Positions 28,415-37,948 of a DNA stretch of 64,000 nucleotides are shown here, piece after piece. Both the position numbers and the translations under genes were made by a program. The stretch covers positions 61,208 to 125,207 of the forward strand of contig NZ_RQYN01000003.1 of assembly GCF_003860135.1 (NCBI RefSeq), in the 5' to 3' direction. Position 1 is the first letter of the stretch. Every line of letters starts with the position of its first letter. A model generated the notes under the pieces. The model saw only the letters and a list, made by a program, of their open reading frames with translations. It was not told where the DNA came from and made no database searches. Origin of the DNA: Tannerella forsythia. Its GTDB lineage: Bacteria; Bacteroidota; Bacteroidia; Bacteroidales; Tannerellaceae.

Positions 28415-31400
28415 ATGATGATATCGTATAGAGAAAGTCTGCGCCGGCTGCGCAATCCGTCTTTCGAGAAAATATGGGCGATCGCCCGAAACTTTATCCC
28501 TGCTGCGGATAAAGACGACGCCATTTCCGCTTCTTCCTCTCTCCCCGACCGCGACCAACACATGCTCACAGACCTCTACGATAACGGCCCTTTACGCAAA
28601 ACAAAAATCGATAAAACACTCGAAACCATCCCTCGCAAAATTTTTCAGGACGACGTATTCGAAATCATCGACTGGCAATGCGGACAAGGGCTCCATACGG
28701 TTTGTTTCTTCGACTTCCTTAAAAAGAACGGTATCGAAAACCGAGTGCGCAAAATCACCCTCATCGATTCCTCGCGCGAAGCCCTCGAACGTGCTGTTTG
28801 GCACATTAGTCCTTACATGGACGACCCTGACCGGATCTGCTGCGTCTGTAAACCGGTAAGCGAAGTCCGAAAAAAAGAAATCGAAACCCGACAACCGATT
28901 ACGTTTCATTTCTTTACCGACGTACTCGAACAGCCGGCACTCGATCTCAAGCGCATCGCCGAGCTCGTCGGGTACGGCATACACGGCAAACATTATTTCT
29001 TCTGTACAGGCAACCTCATGCATAACAACCGACGAATCGATGCGTTCTACCATTACTTCGACTCGCCCGAAACTTTAGCCGACGAGGAACTGTATCCGAA
29101 TGCCCGGCAGCCACACGGCATTAAAATCAAAGCCTTCAAGCTCGAAAACAGCAATTTCAACCTCAAATACGTCAATTACTATCCGGCCGTGCAATACCAT
29201 GCCGCCTACCGGCTGGACGCCGTGAAAAGAACGCTTCAAACTGCCGATACGGAAAAAACCGAAGCACTCTACCGAAGCCTCGCACGCTTCGAAGTATCGG
29301 CTCATTCCGACCTCGGAGGATGTACGCGCGAAAATGTGCATCCCCTGTTCGCCATACTGAATAACATCGTGACCCGCGGACGGCCGGCACAGGCCAGCCC
29401 GTTTCTCGAAGAAGCTTTTGCCAAGCTGGGCAACCGCCCCATCGACCTTGACGGAGACATTCGTTACGATGCACGCGGGCTGCATGCCGAAGACGTATTC
29501 GACGCCTTGCATATCATCGATCCTCGCCTGAATCTGGACGAGTCGAATTACAATAACAAGCTGCTCGAAAGCGATGTCGAAAAGACGTTTATCACCCGGA
29601 TGGCACCCCAACCGTTACGTCAGCTGTTGCAACCGCAGCGCAACCTTTATTCACTGACTAAACAAAAGGCATCCCATACGCAGCGAGTCGATTTCGCATG
29701 CGAGTTCCCCTACCCTACCAAAGACGAAAAAGATTTTTGGCATAACGGATGCGTCATCGAAATCCATGAGACGCTCTATCACTCCGACATGGAGCAGAAA
29801 CGTGCCGATAAACAGCGTGCCGACGATCTCTCGGCTATTCATTGGTACTGCCGTCAAGTACCGGAAGAAGAAATGGACGATTCGCATTTCCGGTTTCTCG
29901 GAAGCGAATACGTAGAAACCGTCTTCAAGGTCTTTGATCGACGCTTCGATGACGACTGGGTGCGGACACTGCAATATGTCCTCTCACCGATCGCCGTCGC
30001 ACGCTTCCAAAAAGTAGTGCTCGAAGCCATGATCTCCCGACGACTCGACATCGCACGCAACACGTGGTCGGTACTCGTCATCGAGCGTGATGTGCCTTGT
30101 GCTGCTCTCGCTCTGGCTGAATTGAAAGAGCTTTTCAATCACCTCACAGCGATGAGTACGGAATACACTGGGTTGAAGTTCCCCGATGTGGAACTGACGG
30201 TCGTCAGTACGCCCGAGTTTATCGACTCGCCCCTGCATGGAGAAACTTTACGTCTCGCCGAGGTTACAGATGAACTGCGCCGGAAAACGTATGATCTGAT
30301 CATCGATATATCCATGTTGCGACGGACTGACATCGAGAAGGTTTCGTTCGCCGGTTTTACGGAATGCCGTAACAAATGTTTCTTTCACATACGCTCATCG
30401 CATTACGAACGCAGCACACGACGCATGTATACCACCGGACGTATCACTTACCGTCCACTAACGGTCAAAAACATACAGCAACAATACGAAACATTACCGG
30501 ATACTTCACAGCACTTGCGGTACTTCCTGCAATTGCTCTTCCGAAAAAACGATTTCATACCGGGGATGTTGCCCGTGTTAAGCCGGATTCTTCAAAACCG
30601 TTGCACCGTCGGCCTCGTGCCGGCCAATGGCAGCAAAACCCTGATCCGGAAACTGACCGCCATGATGCAGCCCGGTATCACGGTGATCGCCGTGCCCGAC
30701 ACGGATGCTGTACAGGCGCTACACCACGAATGGCTCGATGCGGGCATCGATTGTGTGACAGCGCTCCATGCCGACTTGGACCGTACGGAGCGTGAACGAC
30801 GCGAGCGACTGGCTGAATCGTCCGAAGCGTCGATTATTGTGCTCTCCTACGACCAACTCGGCCGACTTCCGCTCTTGCAACGTTTCGGTTATATGCGGCA
30901 GACGGGCGTATACTTCGCTACGGGTATCCTCGATGAGGCGCAGAGCCTCTCGGAATGGAGCCCCGATTTTCTGCCGGCAGCGATACTCGCAGGTCAAACG
31001 CTTTACCGGCACACCTTACCTCAACAAGGTGAGATAACTCTTTTGGGACTGACCGAACAGGCGTCGTTCGATACACTCTTCGATATCGAACAGGCGCTCT
31101 CGCCCCGTGATACCGGCCAGACTGACCGAGACCGGCTCGTGTTATGCAAAAGCGCGGGACTTCCCGAATCAGCCTTTCGGAAAGAACGCTACCTGCGTTA
31201 CTTCTGCGGCCTCGAAGCGGAAAACGAATGTATGGAACACCTGATCGGTTTTGCCCCCATCGCGTGCCTCGAAGGAAATCATACGGTACCGGCCAAAGGA
31301 TGCTATTTTCCGCTCACATTTGAAAATCTGCCGGACGAACGTATCCTTTTCTTACCGTATCCTGTCACGAAACATGATGCCCCAATAGACAACAGTTCCC

Positions 31401-32260
31401 CAAAAAATCTACCCGTGCTCTACGCCAAAGCGCTCTACCGCATGAGCGCTTTGGGACTGATCGACGAGATCACCCGCGACGACGCGCAACAACGATACCG
31501 TATCATCCTCCGGAAAAGACCAACCGGAGGCTATTACCGACAGTTACGTAAGTATTTTCTCCGTTACTATACGCAGAAACGCGCGGAACAGGAAATGGTC
31601 AGGGCTGAAAATCTTTCGCTGAAAACAGCGTTCCACGATGCTCTTCGTGAAGAATTATGCCGTTGCCTTCTTTACATGAACGAGTTCGTTTACCGGTGTA
31701 TCGCAGCACAGCGACAGGAAACTACCGAAATGATCCCCGGCAACGGTCATCCTCTCACATACGATTTGGCCAAAGATACGCAGAATGGCCGGGAATCTTC
31801 CCCGGAAATTCTATTCCGTTATATGCATCGGATCAAAGACGGGGAGACGGAGCGAAACGGATCGCCCAACAGTCGTGCCAAAGAATTGCACGAGGCCGTA
31901 TGTACACTGCGCCGCTCATTCGACGGAAGCAACCCTACTCTTTCGCTGCTCAACGCATTTTGTCTGTTCTATACGGGCACGAATGGAGCGGAAATGCTCG
32001 AATGCGATTTGCGTGAAAGTTATGAAAACGGTATGGTCGGATTTTACCGTTCGATGCCGAATATCGCCGATTTCCGCGAACTCTTTGATGCCTATAATTG
32101 TTATATACGAGGCGAGACCGACTATTTCGCCACGACCGGAGACTGGACGGAAGAAGTGCGTATGCGGATCGATGTTATGCGCGCTGCCGACATCCTCAAC
32201 CTCCATCTGGCACAAACGAAGATGATACAACATAAATATCTGGAAGAATGGAAGCAATAG
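28415..32260 (+). CDS. Degenerate RecQ-like SF2 helicase homologue fused to a methyltransferase-like domain
   Basis: 1281 residues. An N-terminal region (~80-200) looks like a Rossmann methyltransferase with motif I DWQCGQGLHT (~residue 86) and LIDSSREAL. About 500 residues without a recognised domain follow. A RecQ-type first lobe is at ~705-895: FIPGM (Q-motif FRPGQ), VPANGSKT at the Walker A site (RecQ: PTGGGKS), GITVIAVP (motif Ia), DEAQSLSEWSPDF (motif II, RecQ DEAHCISEWGHDF) and LGLTEQAS (motif III). Motifs IV-VI are absent: no GRAGRDG and no second lobe. Residues ~1000-1281 are helical and of unknown function. An active helicase is unlikely. A TAGCTTTG -7 element lies at 28269-28276. 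The stop overlaps the next gene by 13 bases. Confidence 0.75.
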   Translation: MMISYRESLRRLRNPSFEKIWAIARNFIPAADKDDAISASSSLPDRDQHMLTDLYDNGPLRKTKIDKTLETIPRKIFQDDVFEIIDWQCGQGLHTVCFFDFLKKNGIENRVRKITLIDSSREALERAVWHISPYMDDPDRICCVCKPVSEVRKKEIETRQPITFHFFTDVLEQPALDLKRIAELVGYGIHGKHYFFCTGNLMHNNRRIDAFYHYFDSPETLADEELYPNARQPHGIKIKAFKLENSNFNLKYVNYYPAVQYHAAYRLDAVKRTLQTADTEKTEALYRSLARFEVSAHSDLGGCTRENVHPLFAILNNIVTRGRPAQASPFLEEAFAKLGNRPIDLDGDIRYDARGLHAEDVFDALHIIDPRLNLDESNYNNKLLESDVEKTFITRMAPQPLRQLLQPQRNLYSLTKQKASHTQRVDFACEFPYPTKDEKDFWHNGCVIEIHETLYHSDMEQKRADKQRADDLSAIHWYCRQVPEEEMDDSHFRFLGSEYVETVFKVFDRRFDDDWVRTLQYVLSPIAVARFQKVVLEAMISRRLDIARNTWSVLVIERDVPCAALALAELKELFNHLTAMSTEYTGLKFPDVELTVVSTPEFIDSPLHGETLRLAEVTDELRRKTYDLIIDISMLRRTDIEKVSFAGFTECRNKCFFHIRSSHYERSTRRMYTTGRITYRPLTVKNIQQQYETLPDTSQHLRYFLQLLFRKNDFIPGMLPVLSRILQNRCTVGLVPANGSKTLIRKLTAMMQPGITVIAVPDTDAVQALHHEWLDAGIDCVTALHADLDRTERERRERLAESSEASIIVLSYDQLGRLPLLQRFGYMRQTGVYFATGILDEAQSLSEWSPDFLPAAILAGQTLYRHTLPQQGEITLLGLTEQASFDTLFDIEQALSPRDTGQTDRDRLVLCKSAGLPESAFRKERYLRYFCGLEAENECMEHLIGFAPIACLEGNHTVPAKGCYFPLTFENLPDERILFLPYPVTKHDAPIDNSSPKNLPVLYAKALYRMSALGLIDEITRDDAQQRYRIILRKRPTGGYYRQLRKYFLRYYTQKRAEQEMVRAENLSLKTAFHDALREELCRCLLYMNEFVYRCIAAQRQETTEMIPGNGHPLTYDLAKDTQNGRESSPEILFRYMHRIKDGETERNGSPNSRAKELHEAVCTLRRSFDGSNPTLSLLNAFCLFYTGTNGAEMLECDLRESYENGMVGFYRSMPNIADFRELFDAYNCYIRGETDYFATTGDWTEEVRMRIDVMRAADILNLHLAQTKMIQHKYLEEWKQ

Positions 32261-32976
32261 AAAATATCCATAAGGCGTTGCTGCAACTCCGCGACAGCTT
32301 GACCCACCTCAATTCCGCCCGCGAGCAAGTGTCGCAAGTGACGGCAGAAAGTAAAGAAGTCGTCGACGCGACAGCCCGTCTGGCCGATGACGTCAGACAG
32401 TTGGCCGAAAAAATCAGCGAAGAGACACAGACCGTCATCACCCGGTTTGAGGATCGGCTTAACGAGTCGCAGGCGGGACTGACCCACGTGATCAGCGAAG
32501 GGAAAGAGTTGTTTGCGGCCGAGGTCGCTCAATCACAGCAAGCCACGACGCAGTTGAAGACTGAGGTGGAGAAGACCTTGCAGCTGGCGTTGGAAGCAAC
32601 GGTACGAACATTGGACGAGGTCAACGCCTCGGCACGAAAGACCATGGAGGAAGTGACCGCTGCTTCGACCGCCTCCCTTCAGGAATTAACGACCGTCTCG
32701 ACCGATGCCATCGAGGTGCAGCAGGCGGAGATATCCGATGCCCTCGAATCCATGACGGAATATTGCAACCGTATTCAAACTCTCATCGATAAGTTATCGG
32801 AACTGGATTTGTCCAGTCAGGTACTGTCGATCGAAAAGCAAATCGAACGAATAGAACAGCAACAAGATACACAGCGCCAAGAACTCCGCACCGAAATGGA
32901 CAAGATCAGAAAGAACCAGCTCATTACGTGGGTACTCCTCCTGATTGCCATCTTCCTGATGTTCGTTCTCAAATAA
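32248..32976 (+). CDS. Tail-anchored coiled-coil membrane protein
   Basis: 242 residues. Residues ~5-220 are continuous heptad-patterned helix rich in Ala, Glu, Gln, Ser and Thr, with Val-Thr-Ala-Glu repeats reminiscent of chemoreceptor-type bundles (SREQVSQVTAESKEVVDATA is close to the pattern), but no signature of a signalling hairpin tip is clear. A single C-terminal membrane helix (LITWVLLLIAIFLMFVLK) ends the chain, so the coiled coil should face the cytoplasm. No signal peptide. The ATG lies inside the end of the RecQ-like gene (13-base overlap), indicating coupled expression and a likely shared function. Confidence 0.8.
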   Translation: MEAIENIHKALLQLRDSLTHLNSAREQVSQVTAESKEVVDATARLADDVRQLAEKISEETQTVITRFEDRLNESQAGLTHVISEGKELFAAEVAQSQQATTQLKTEVEKTLQLALEATVRTLDEVNASARKTMEEVTAASTASLQELTTVSTDAIEVQQAEISDALESMTEYCNRIQTLIDKLSELDLSSQVLSIEKQIERIEQQQDTQRQELRTEMDKIRKNQLITWVLLLIAIFLMFVLK

Positions 32977-33015
32977 CTTGTATTCAAAAATGAAACTCAA
33001 ATAAAATAACTATTT

Positions 33016-36000
33016 ATGTCAAAGAATAACATCAACAAAGTACTCGTGTTAGGCTCCGGAGCCCTCAAAATCGGGCAAGCCGGCGAATTTGATTATTCCG
33101 GCTCGCAGGCGCTGAAAGCTTTACGCCAGGACGGCATCCGATCGGTGCTGATCAACCCGAATATCGCTACGATCCAAACGTCGGAAGGCATCGCGGACAA
33201 GGTTTATTTCTTACCCGTGACACCTTTTTTCGTCGAGGAAGTAATCAAGAAAGAACAGCCCGACGGGATTCTGCTGGCTTTCGGAGGACAAACGGCGCTG
33301 AACTGCGGTACGCAACTGTATAATGACGGTACGCTCGGCAAATACGGTGTAAAAGTGCTGGGTACATCGGTCGAAGCGATCATGGACACGGAAGACCGCG
33401 ACCTGTTCGTCAAGAAACTGGATGAGGCCAACCTGAAAACCCCCGTCAGTCAAGCCGTGGAAACGATGGCCGATGCGATCCGAGCGGCCGAAGAGATCGG
33501 CTATCCGGTAATGATCCGTGCGGCCTACACATTGGGCGGTCAAGGAAGCGGTATTTGCCAGACGGAGAGCGAACTGCGAACACTGGCCGAAAGTGCTTTT
33601 ACGTTTGCTTCGCAGATTCTCGTCGAAGAATCGCTGAAAGGCTGGAAAGAGATCGAGTTTGAGGTGATTCGCGACAAAAACGACCATTGCTTCACCGTCG
33701 TAAGCATGGAGAACGTCGATCCGCTGGGAGTACATACCGGCGAGAGCATCGTGGTGGCACCGACTTGTTCGCTGCGTGACGACGAGGTGAAGATGTTGCA
33801 GGAAATTTCGGTCAAGGCCGTCCGTCATCTGAACATCGTGGGCGAATGTAACATTCAGTATGCCTATAGTTCCGACACGGGCGACTATCGAATCATCGAA
33901 GTGAATGCGCGTCTGAGCCGCTCGTCGGCTCTGGCTTCGAAAGCGAGCGGTTACCCGCTGGCATTTGTGGCAGCCAAATTGGCGCTCGGCTACTCGCTCG
34001 ACCAAATTGGCGAGATGGGTACGCTCAACTCGGCCTACAAAGCCCCCGAAGTCGATTATCTGATCGCCAAGATCCCACGGTGGGACTTGACGAAATTTGC
34101 GGGTGTGAGCCGCCAGATCGGCTCAAGCATGAAATCGGTCGGCGAAATCATGTCGATTGGCAAATCGTTCGAAGAGATTATGCAGAAAGGTCTGCGTATG
34201 ATCGGACAAGGGATGCACGGATTCGTAGGCAACAACAACCTCACGTTCGAGAACCTCGACGACGAGCTGGAAAACCCCACGGATCTGCGTATCTTTGCCG
34301 TAGCGCAGGCATTGGAAGAAGGATATACGATCGAGCGCATCCACGAACTGACCAAAATCAATCCGTGGTTTCTGAACAAACTGAAAAATATCGTAGATTA
34401 CAGCCGTGTCCTGAAGCAATACGACCGCATCGAAGATTTGCCGGCCGAAGTGCTGCGCGAAGCCAAACGGCTCGGATTCTCGGATTTCCAGATTGCCCGC
34501 TTCGTTGAGCAATCGGACGACAACATGGAAAAAAGCAACCTCCGCGTACGGGCATGGCGTAAGAAACTCGGCATCCAGCCCAGCGTGAAACGCATCCATA
34601 CGGTCGCCTCGGAACATCCCGAACTGACGAACTACCTCTATCTGACGTACGACGGTACGGAGCACGATATTCCTTATTATAAGCATGACAAGAGCGTGAT
34701 CATCCTCGGATCGGGCGCGTACCGCATCGGCTCGTCCGTCGAGTTCGACTGGTGCTCGGTCAATGCGGCGCAGACAGCGCGTAGTCTCGGATATAAATCG
34801 ATCATGATCAATTATAACCCCGAAACGGTTTCGACGGACTATGACATGTGCGACCGGCTGTATTTCGACGAGTTGTCGCTCGAGCGCGTACTCGACGTGG
34901 TCGATCTGGAGCAGCCCCGAGGCGTGATCGTATCGGTGGGTGGACAGATCCCGAACAACCTGGCCATGAAGCTGTACCGGCAGCAGGTACCTATCCTCGG
35001 TACTTCGCCCGTATCGATCGACCGTGCCGAGAACCGACACAAATTCTCGGCCATGCTCGACACGCTCGGCATCGATCAGCCGCGCTGGGCAGAGCTGACC
35101 AGCATGGACGAAATCGACGCATTCATTCGCGAAGTAGGCTTCCCTATTCTGATTCGTCCCTCGTATGTGCTGAGTGGTGCGGCCATGAACGTCTGCCACA
35201 CGAAAGAGCAGATGATCGAATTTCTGAACATCGCGGCTCAGGTATCGAAAGAGTACCCCGTAGTCGTATCGGAATTTTTGCAGGATGCCAAAGAAATTGA
35301 GTTCGACGCGGTGGCACAGAACGGCGAAATCGTAGAGTACGCCATTTCAGAGCATATCGAATTCGCCGGTGTCCACTCGGGCGATGCCACACTCGTATTC
35401 CCTGCACAGAAAATCTACTTCGAAACGGCACGACGCATCAAAAAAATCAGTCGCAAGATAGCCAAAGAGCTCAATATCAGCGGCCCGTTCAACATTCAGT
35501 ATCTGGCCAAGAACAACGACGTGAAGGTAATCGAGTGTAATCTCCGGGCTTCACGCAGCTTCCCGTTCGTATCGAAAGTGCTGAAGCAAAACTTTATCGA
35601 CACGGCAACCCGCATCATGCTCGACGCGCCCTTTAACCGCCCCGACAAGACGGAATTCGACATCGACTGGATCGGGGTCAAGGCTTCGCAGTTCTCGTTC
35701 GGCCGACTCTCGAAGGCCGATCCCGTACTGGGCGTAGACATGAGTTCGACGGGCGAAGTAGGTTGTATCGGCGACGACTTCGACGAGGCGCTACTCTCGG
35801 CCATGATCGCCGTGGGCAATACGATTCCGCAAAAGAACGTCATGGTTTCTTCGGGAGGAGCCAAGAGCAAAGTCGATCTGCTGGAGCCCTGCCTCTTGCT
35901 CGAGACGAAAGGATATACCATCTACGCTACGCAAGGAACTGCCCGTTTCCTGAACGACAACGGCATTCAAGCTACACCGGTTTGCTGGCCTGACGAAGAC

Positions 36001-36237
36001 GGCGGTGAACTGAACATCATCGAAATGTTCAGCCGTCACGCGTTCGATTTGGTCATCAATATCCCGAAAAATCACACGAGACGAGAGCTGACCAATGGCT
36101 ACAAAATACGTCGCGCGGCCATCGATCACAATATTCCGCTGATTACGAATGCCCGTCTGGCAAGCGCATTTATCCGAGCCATTTGTAACCTCTCCGAAAA
36201 GGATATCCTGATCAAGAGCTGGCAGGAGTATAAATAA
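33016..36237 (+). CDS. carB: Carbamoyl-phosphate synthase large subunit
   Basis: 1073 residues, full length. Two ATP-grasp halves: the first begins KVLVLGSGALKIGQAGEFDYSGSQA, the second SVIILGSGAYRIGSSVEFDWCSV. Ligand loops include MIRAAYTLGGQGSGI and LIRPSYVLSGAAM; a C-terminal MGS-like allosteric domain (TKGYTIYATQGTARFL) completes it. It makes carbamoyl phosphate for pyrimidine and arginine synthesis using ammonia from the small subunit. carA is not adjacent in this window. It starts 39 bases after the coiled-coil gene, close enough for read-through. Confidence 0.97.
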   Translation: MSKNNINKVLVLGSGALKIGQAGEFDYSGSQALKALRQDGIRSVLINPNIATIQTSEGIADKVYFLPVTPFFVEEVIKKEQPDGILLAFGGQTALNCGTQLYNDGTLGKYGVKVLGTSVEAIMDTEDRDLFVKKLDEANLKTPVSQAVETMADAIRAAEEIGYPVMIRAAYTLGGQGSGICQTESELRTLAESAFTFASQILVEESLKGWKEIEFEVIRDKNDHCFTVVSMENVDPLGVHTGESIVVAPTCSLRDDEVKMLQEISVKAVRHLNIVGECNIQYAYSSDTGDYRIIEVNARLSRSSALASKASGYPLAFVAAKLALGYSLDQIGEMGTLNSAYKAPEVDYLIAKIPRWDLTKFAGVSRQIGSSMKSVGEIMSIGKSFEEIMQKGLRMIGQGMHGFVGNNNLTFENLDDELENPTDLRIFAVAQALEEGYTIERIHELTKINPWFLNKLKNIVDYSRVLKQYDRIEDLPAEVLREAKRLGFSDFQIARFVEQSDDNMEKSNLRVRAWRKKLGIQPSVKRIHTVASEHPELTNYLYLTYDGTEHDIPYYKHDKSVIILGSGAYRIGSSVEFDWCSVNAAQTARSLGYKSIMINYNPETVSTDYDMCDRLYFDELSLERVLDVVDLEQPRGVIVSVGGQIPNNLAMKLYRQQVPILGTSPVSIDRAENRHKFSAMLDTLGIDQPRWAELTSMDEIDAFIREVGFPILIRPSYVLSGAAMNVCHTKEQMIEFLNIAAQVSKEYPVVVSEFLQDAKEIEFDAVAQNGEIVEYAISEHIEFAGVHSGDATLVFPAQKIYFETARRIKKISRKIAKELNISGPFNIQYLAKNNDVKVIECNLRASRSFPFVSKVLKQNFIDTATRIMLDAPFNRPDKTEFDIDWIGVKASQFSFGRLSKADPVLGVDMSSTGEVGCIGDDFDEALLSAMIAVGNTIPQKNVMVSSGGAKSKVDLLEPCLLLETKGYTIYATQGTARFLNDNGIQATPVCWPDEDGGELNIIEMFSRHAFDLVINIPKNHTRRELTNGYKIRRAAIDHNIPLITNARLASAFIRAICNLSEKDILIKSWQEYK

Positions 36238-36267
36238 GGTTGCGCGTGCTTTAGCACTGCCCAACGT

Positions 36268-36355
36268 GAAGCCGACCAGTATACAGCGTGAAACGAACGA
36301 CGTTCCTGTTGTTTCGCTGCATGGTCGGCCGGCTTCTTCGTTTCCGCATTTTTTC
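36268..36355 (+). terminator. Large stem-loop after carB
   Basis: GAAGCCGACCA (36268-36278) pairs with TGGTCGGCcGGCTTC (36322-36336), and an inner stem joins CAGCG(T)GAAAC to GTTTCGCTG. A T-rich stretch (CATTTTTTCC) follows. It probably ends carB transcription. Confidence 0.6.
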
Positions 36356-36500
36356 CGATTGCTGCCCGGTAGAAGATTGAATAATTCAAAAAAACATCAA
36401 ATTAACGACCTTTTAAACTGCCGGAGCACCCCTGCCCTCCCTTCCGAGTAGAGGTTTAAGGGGGGCATGAGACGGGTTTCATCCCTTAATTTAATGCAAT

Positions 36501-36836
36501 AACCCCCTCCATGTAGGGGGTAAAACCCATCCGTGTGGGGGGTAAAACCCATCTATGTAGGGGGGAGAACCCCTCCATGTGGGGGGCAAAACCCATCTAT
36601 GTAGGGGGTAGAACCCCTCCATGTGGGGGGGAGAACCCATCTATGTAGGGGGTAGAACACTTTTTTCAGATTAATCGTATTTACACCGTCGGAGGGAGAA
36701 CCCATCTATGTAGGGGGTAGAACCCCTCCGTGTGGGGGGGTAAAACCCCTCCGTGTGGGGGGTAGAACCCATCTATGTGGGGGGTAGAACCCATCCGTGT
36801 AAGGGGTAAAACCCATCTGTATAGGGGGTAGAACCT
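36501..36836. repeat. 22-bp tandem palindromic repeat array 3 (13 units in two blocks)
   Basis: Seven units begin at 36501, 36524, 36546, 36568, 36590, 36612 and 36634. Six more begin at 36699, 36721, 36744, 36766, 36788 and 36810, plus partial units. The pitch is 22 bp with two 23-bp slips. A unit reads AACCCMTCYRTGTRGGGGGTAR and carries the dyad ACCC...GGGT. Two variants alternate (CCATCTATGTAG and CCCTCCATGTGG). The gap between blocks (36656-36698) is 43 bases, nearly two units, so the phase is kept. It lies between carB and the SIR2-like gene. Confidence 0.95.
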
Positions 36837-36922
36837 GTAGCTACGAGGAGATTTCCCTGCTTTTTGTATTGAGTTTTACCGAGCAGTCATCATTTTTTCT
36901 ACATCTTACTGACAAATAAAAA

Positions 36923-36938
36923 TAATTTTGTAATTTTG
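36923..36938 (+). promoter_or_regulatory. Doubled -7 element before the SIR2-like gene
   Basis: TAATTTTG occurs twice in a row (36923-36930 and 36931-36938), each matching TAnnTTTG. No -33 element is found at the expected distance. Confidence 0.35.
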
Positions 36939-37021
36939 AACATGTTTCAAAAACAGCCTTACGCTTCCCGAAAGCAGAAACATAGCGCGTAAGATATAAA
37001 GTGGAAAACGAGGAAGACAAA

Positions 37022-37921
37022 ATGACAACAGATCAGATCAAAGAAATCATTAGGCAAAATCAAAACGACATCGCATTTATCGTCGGAAATGGAGTAAATC
37101 GATACCCGAACAACCCCAATGCTCTTTCATGGGACGATTTATTGATACAATTATGGAAAAAGGTTTTACCCGAAAGCCACCTGTCAAGTATACCTGTGGG
37201 TATTTCATTGACGGAATTTTATGACGTCTTAGAACTCGAAAACACACAAGACATTAATCTTCAGAAGGAGGTGGCAGACCTTATGCGAGCGTGGAAACCG
37301 TTGAATCACCATACACAAATCATCCGTCGCATGAAAGAATTAGATGCCCCGGTGCTGACGACCAATTTCGAGGAAACGCTTGCACGAACCTTCGAATATC
37401 AGCAGTACAGAACGGAGAAAGAAGGGTTTACGGATTTCTATCCCTGGTCTACATACCATGGAACCAAACCATTGAATCTACCGACCGATGGGTTTGGGAT
37501 ATGGTACATAAACGGTATGATCAACTATCACAGAAGCATCCGACTCGGGCTAAGTCATTATATGGGAAGTGTGGAAAGAGCAAGAAACTTATTGCATAAA
37601 AGAGAGGAAGAAGAGTCCTTTACAGGCAAAAACAATGTACAATGGAAAGGGTACAAAACATGGTTACATATTGTTTTCAATAAATCGCTTTTTGTTTTCG
37701 GTTTAGGACTTGAAGAAAATGAAACCTTTCTACGATGGATACTGATAGAAAGAATCAAATATTTCAAGAAATTTCCGGATAGCAAACATAAAGGATGGTA
37801 TATCAATAAACGAAGTCATAACAGAACCGACCAAGGCAAGAAGTTTTTTCTCGAAAGAGTCGGGTTTGAAGTAATCGACGTAGACGATTATGCTGAGATT
37901 TACGAGCATATATGGACATAA
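37022..37921 (+). CDS. SIR2-like domain protein (putative NAD-consuming defence-type)
   Basis: 299 residues from the ATG at 37022 (MTTDQIKEI); an in-frame GTG lies 21 bases earlier. The NAD-binding start is AFIVGNGVNR (~residue 19), the SIR2-like family counterpart of the sirtuin GAGxS loop, followed by PVLTTNFEETLARTF (~residue 119) and the C-terminal strand LFVFGLGLEENETFLRW. The site corresponding to the catalytic His-Gly reads YINGM, so the usual HG is not conserved here and NADase activity is uncertain. Base composition is visibly more AT-rich than neighbours. It precedes a PH-domain membrane protein by 27 bases and follows the largest repeat array. Confidence 0.8.
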   Translation: MTTDQIKEIIRQNQNDIAFIVGNGVNRYPNNPNALSWDDLLIQLWKKVLPESHLSSIPVGISLTEFYDVLELENTQDINLQKEVADLMRAWKPLNHHTQIIRRMKELDAPVLTTNFEETLARTFEYQQYRTEKEGFTDFYPWSTYHGTKPLNLPTDGFGIWYINGMINYHRSIRLGLSHYMGSVERARNLLHKREEEESFTGKNNVQWKGYKTWLHIVFNKSLFVFGLGLEENETFLRWILIERIKYFKKFPDSKHKGWYINKRSHNRTDQGKKFFLERVGFEVIDVDDYAEIYEHIWT

Positions 37922-37948
37922 CAAGCAATAAACTAAAAATTGGAAATC

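Noticed and set aside
36501..36836. Array 3 as a CRISPR array
   Set aside because: There are no unique spacers: units are contiguous 22-bp repeats with only point differences, and no cas genes are present.
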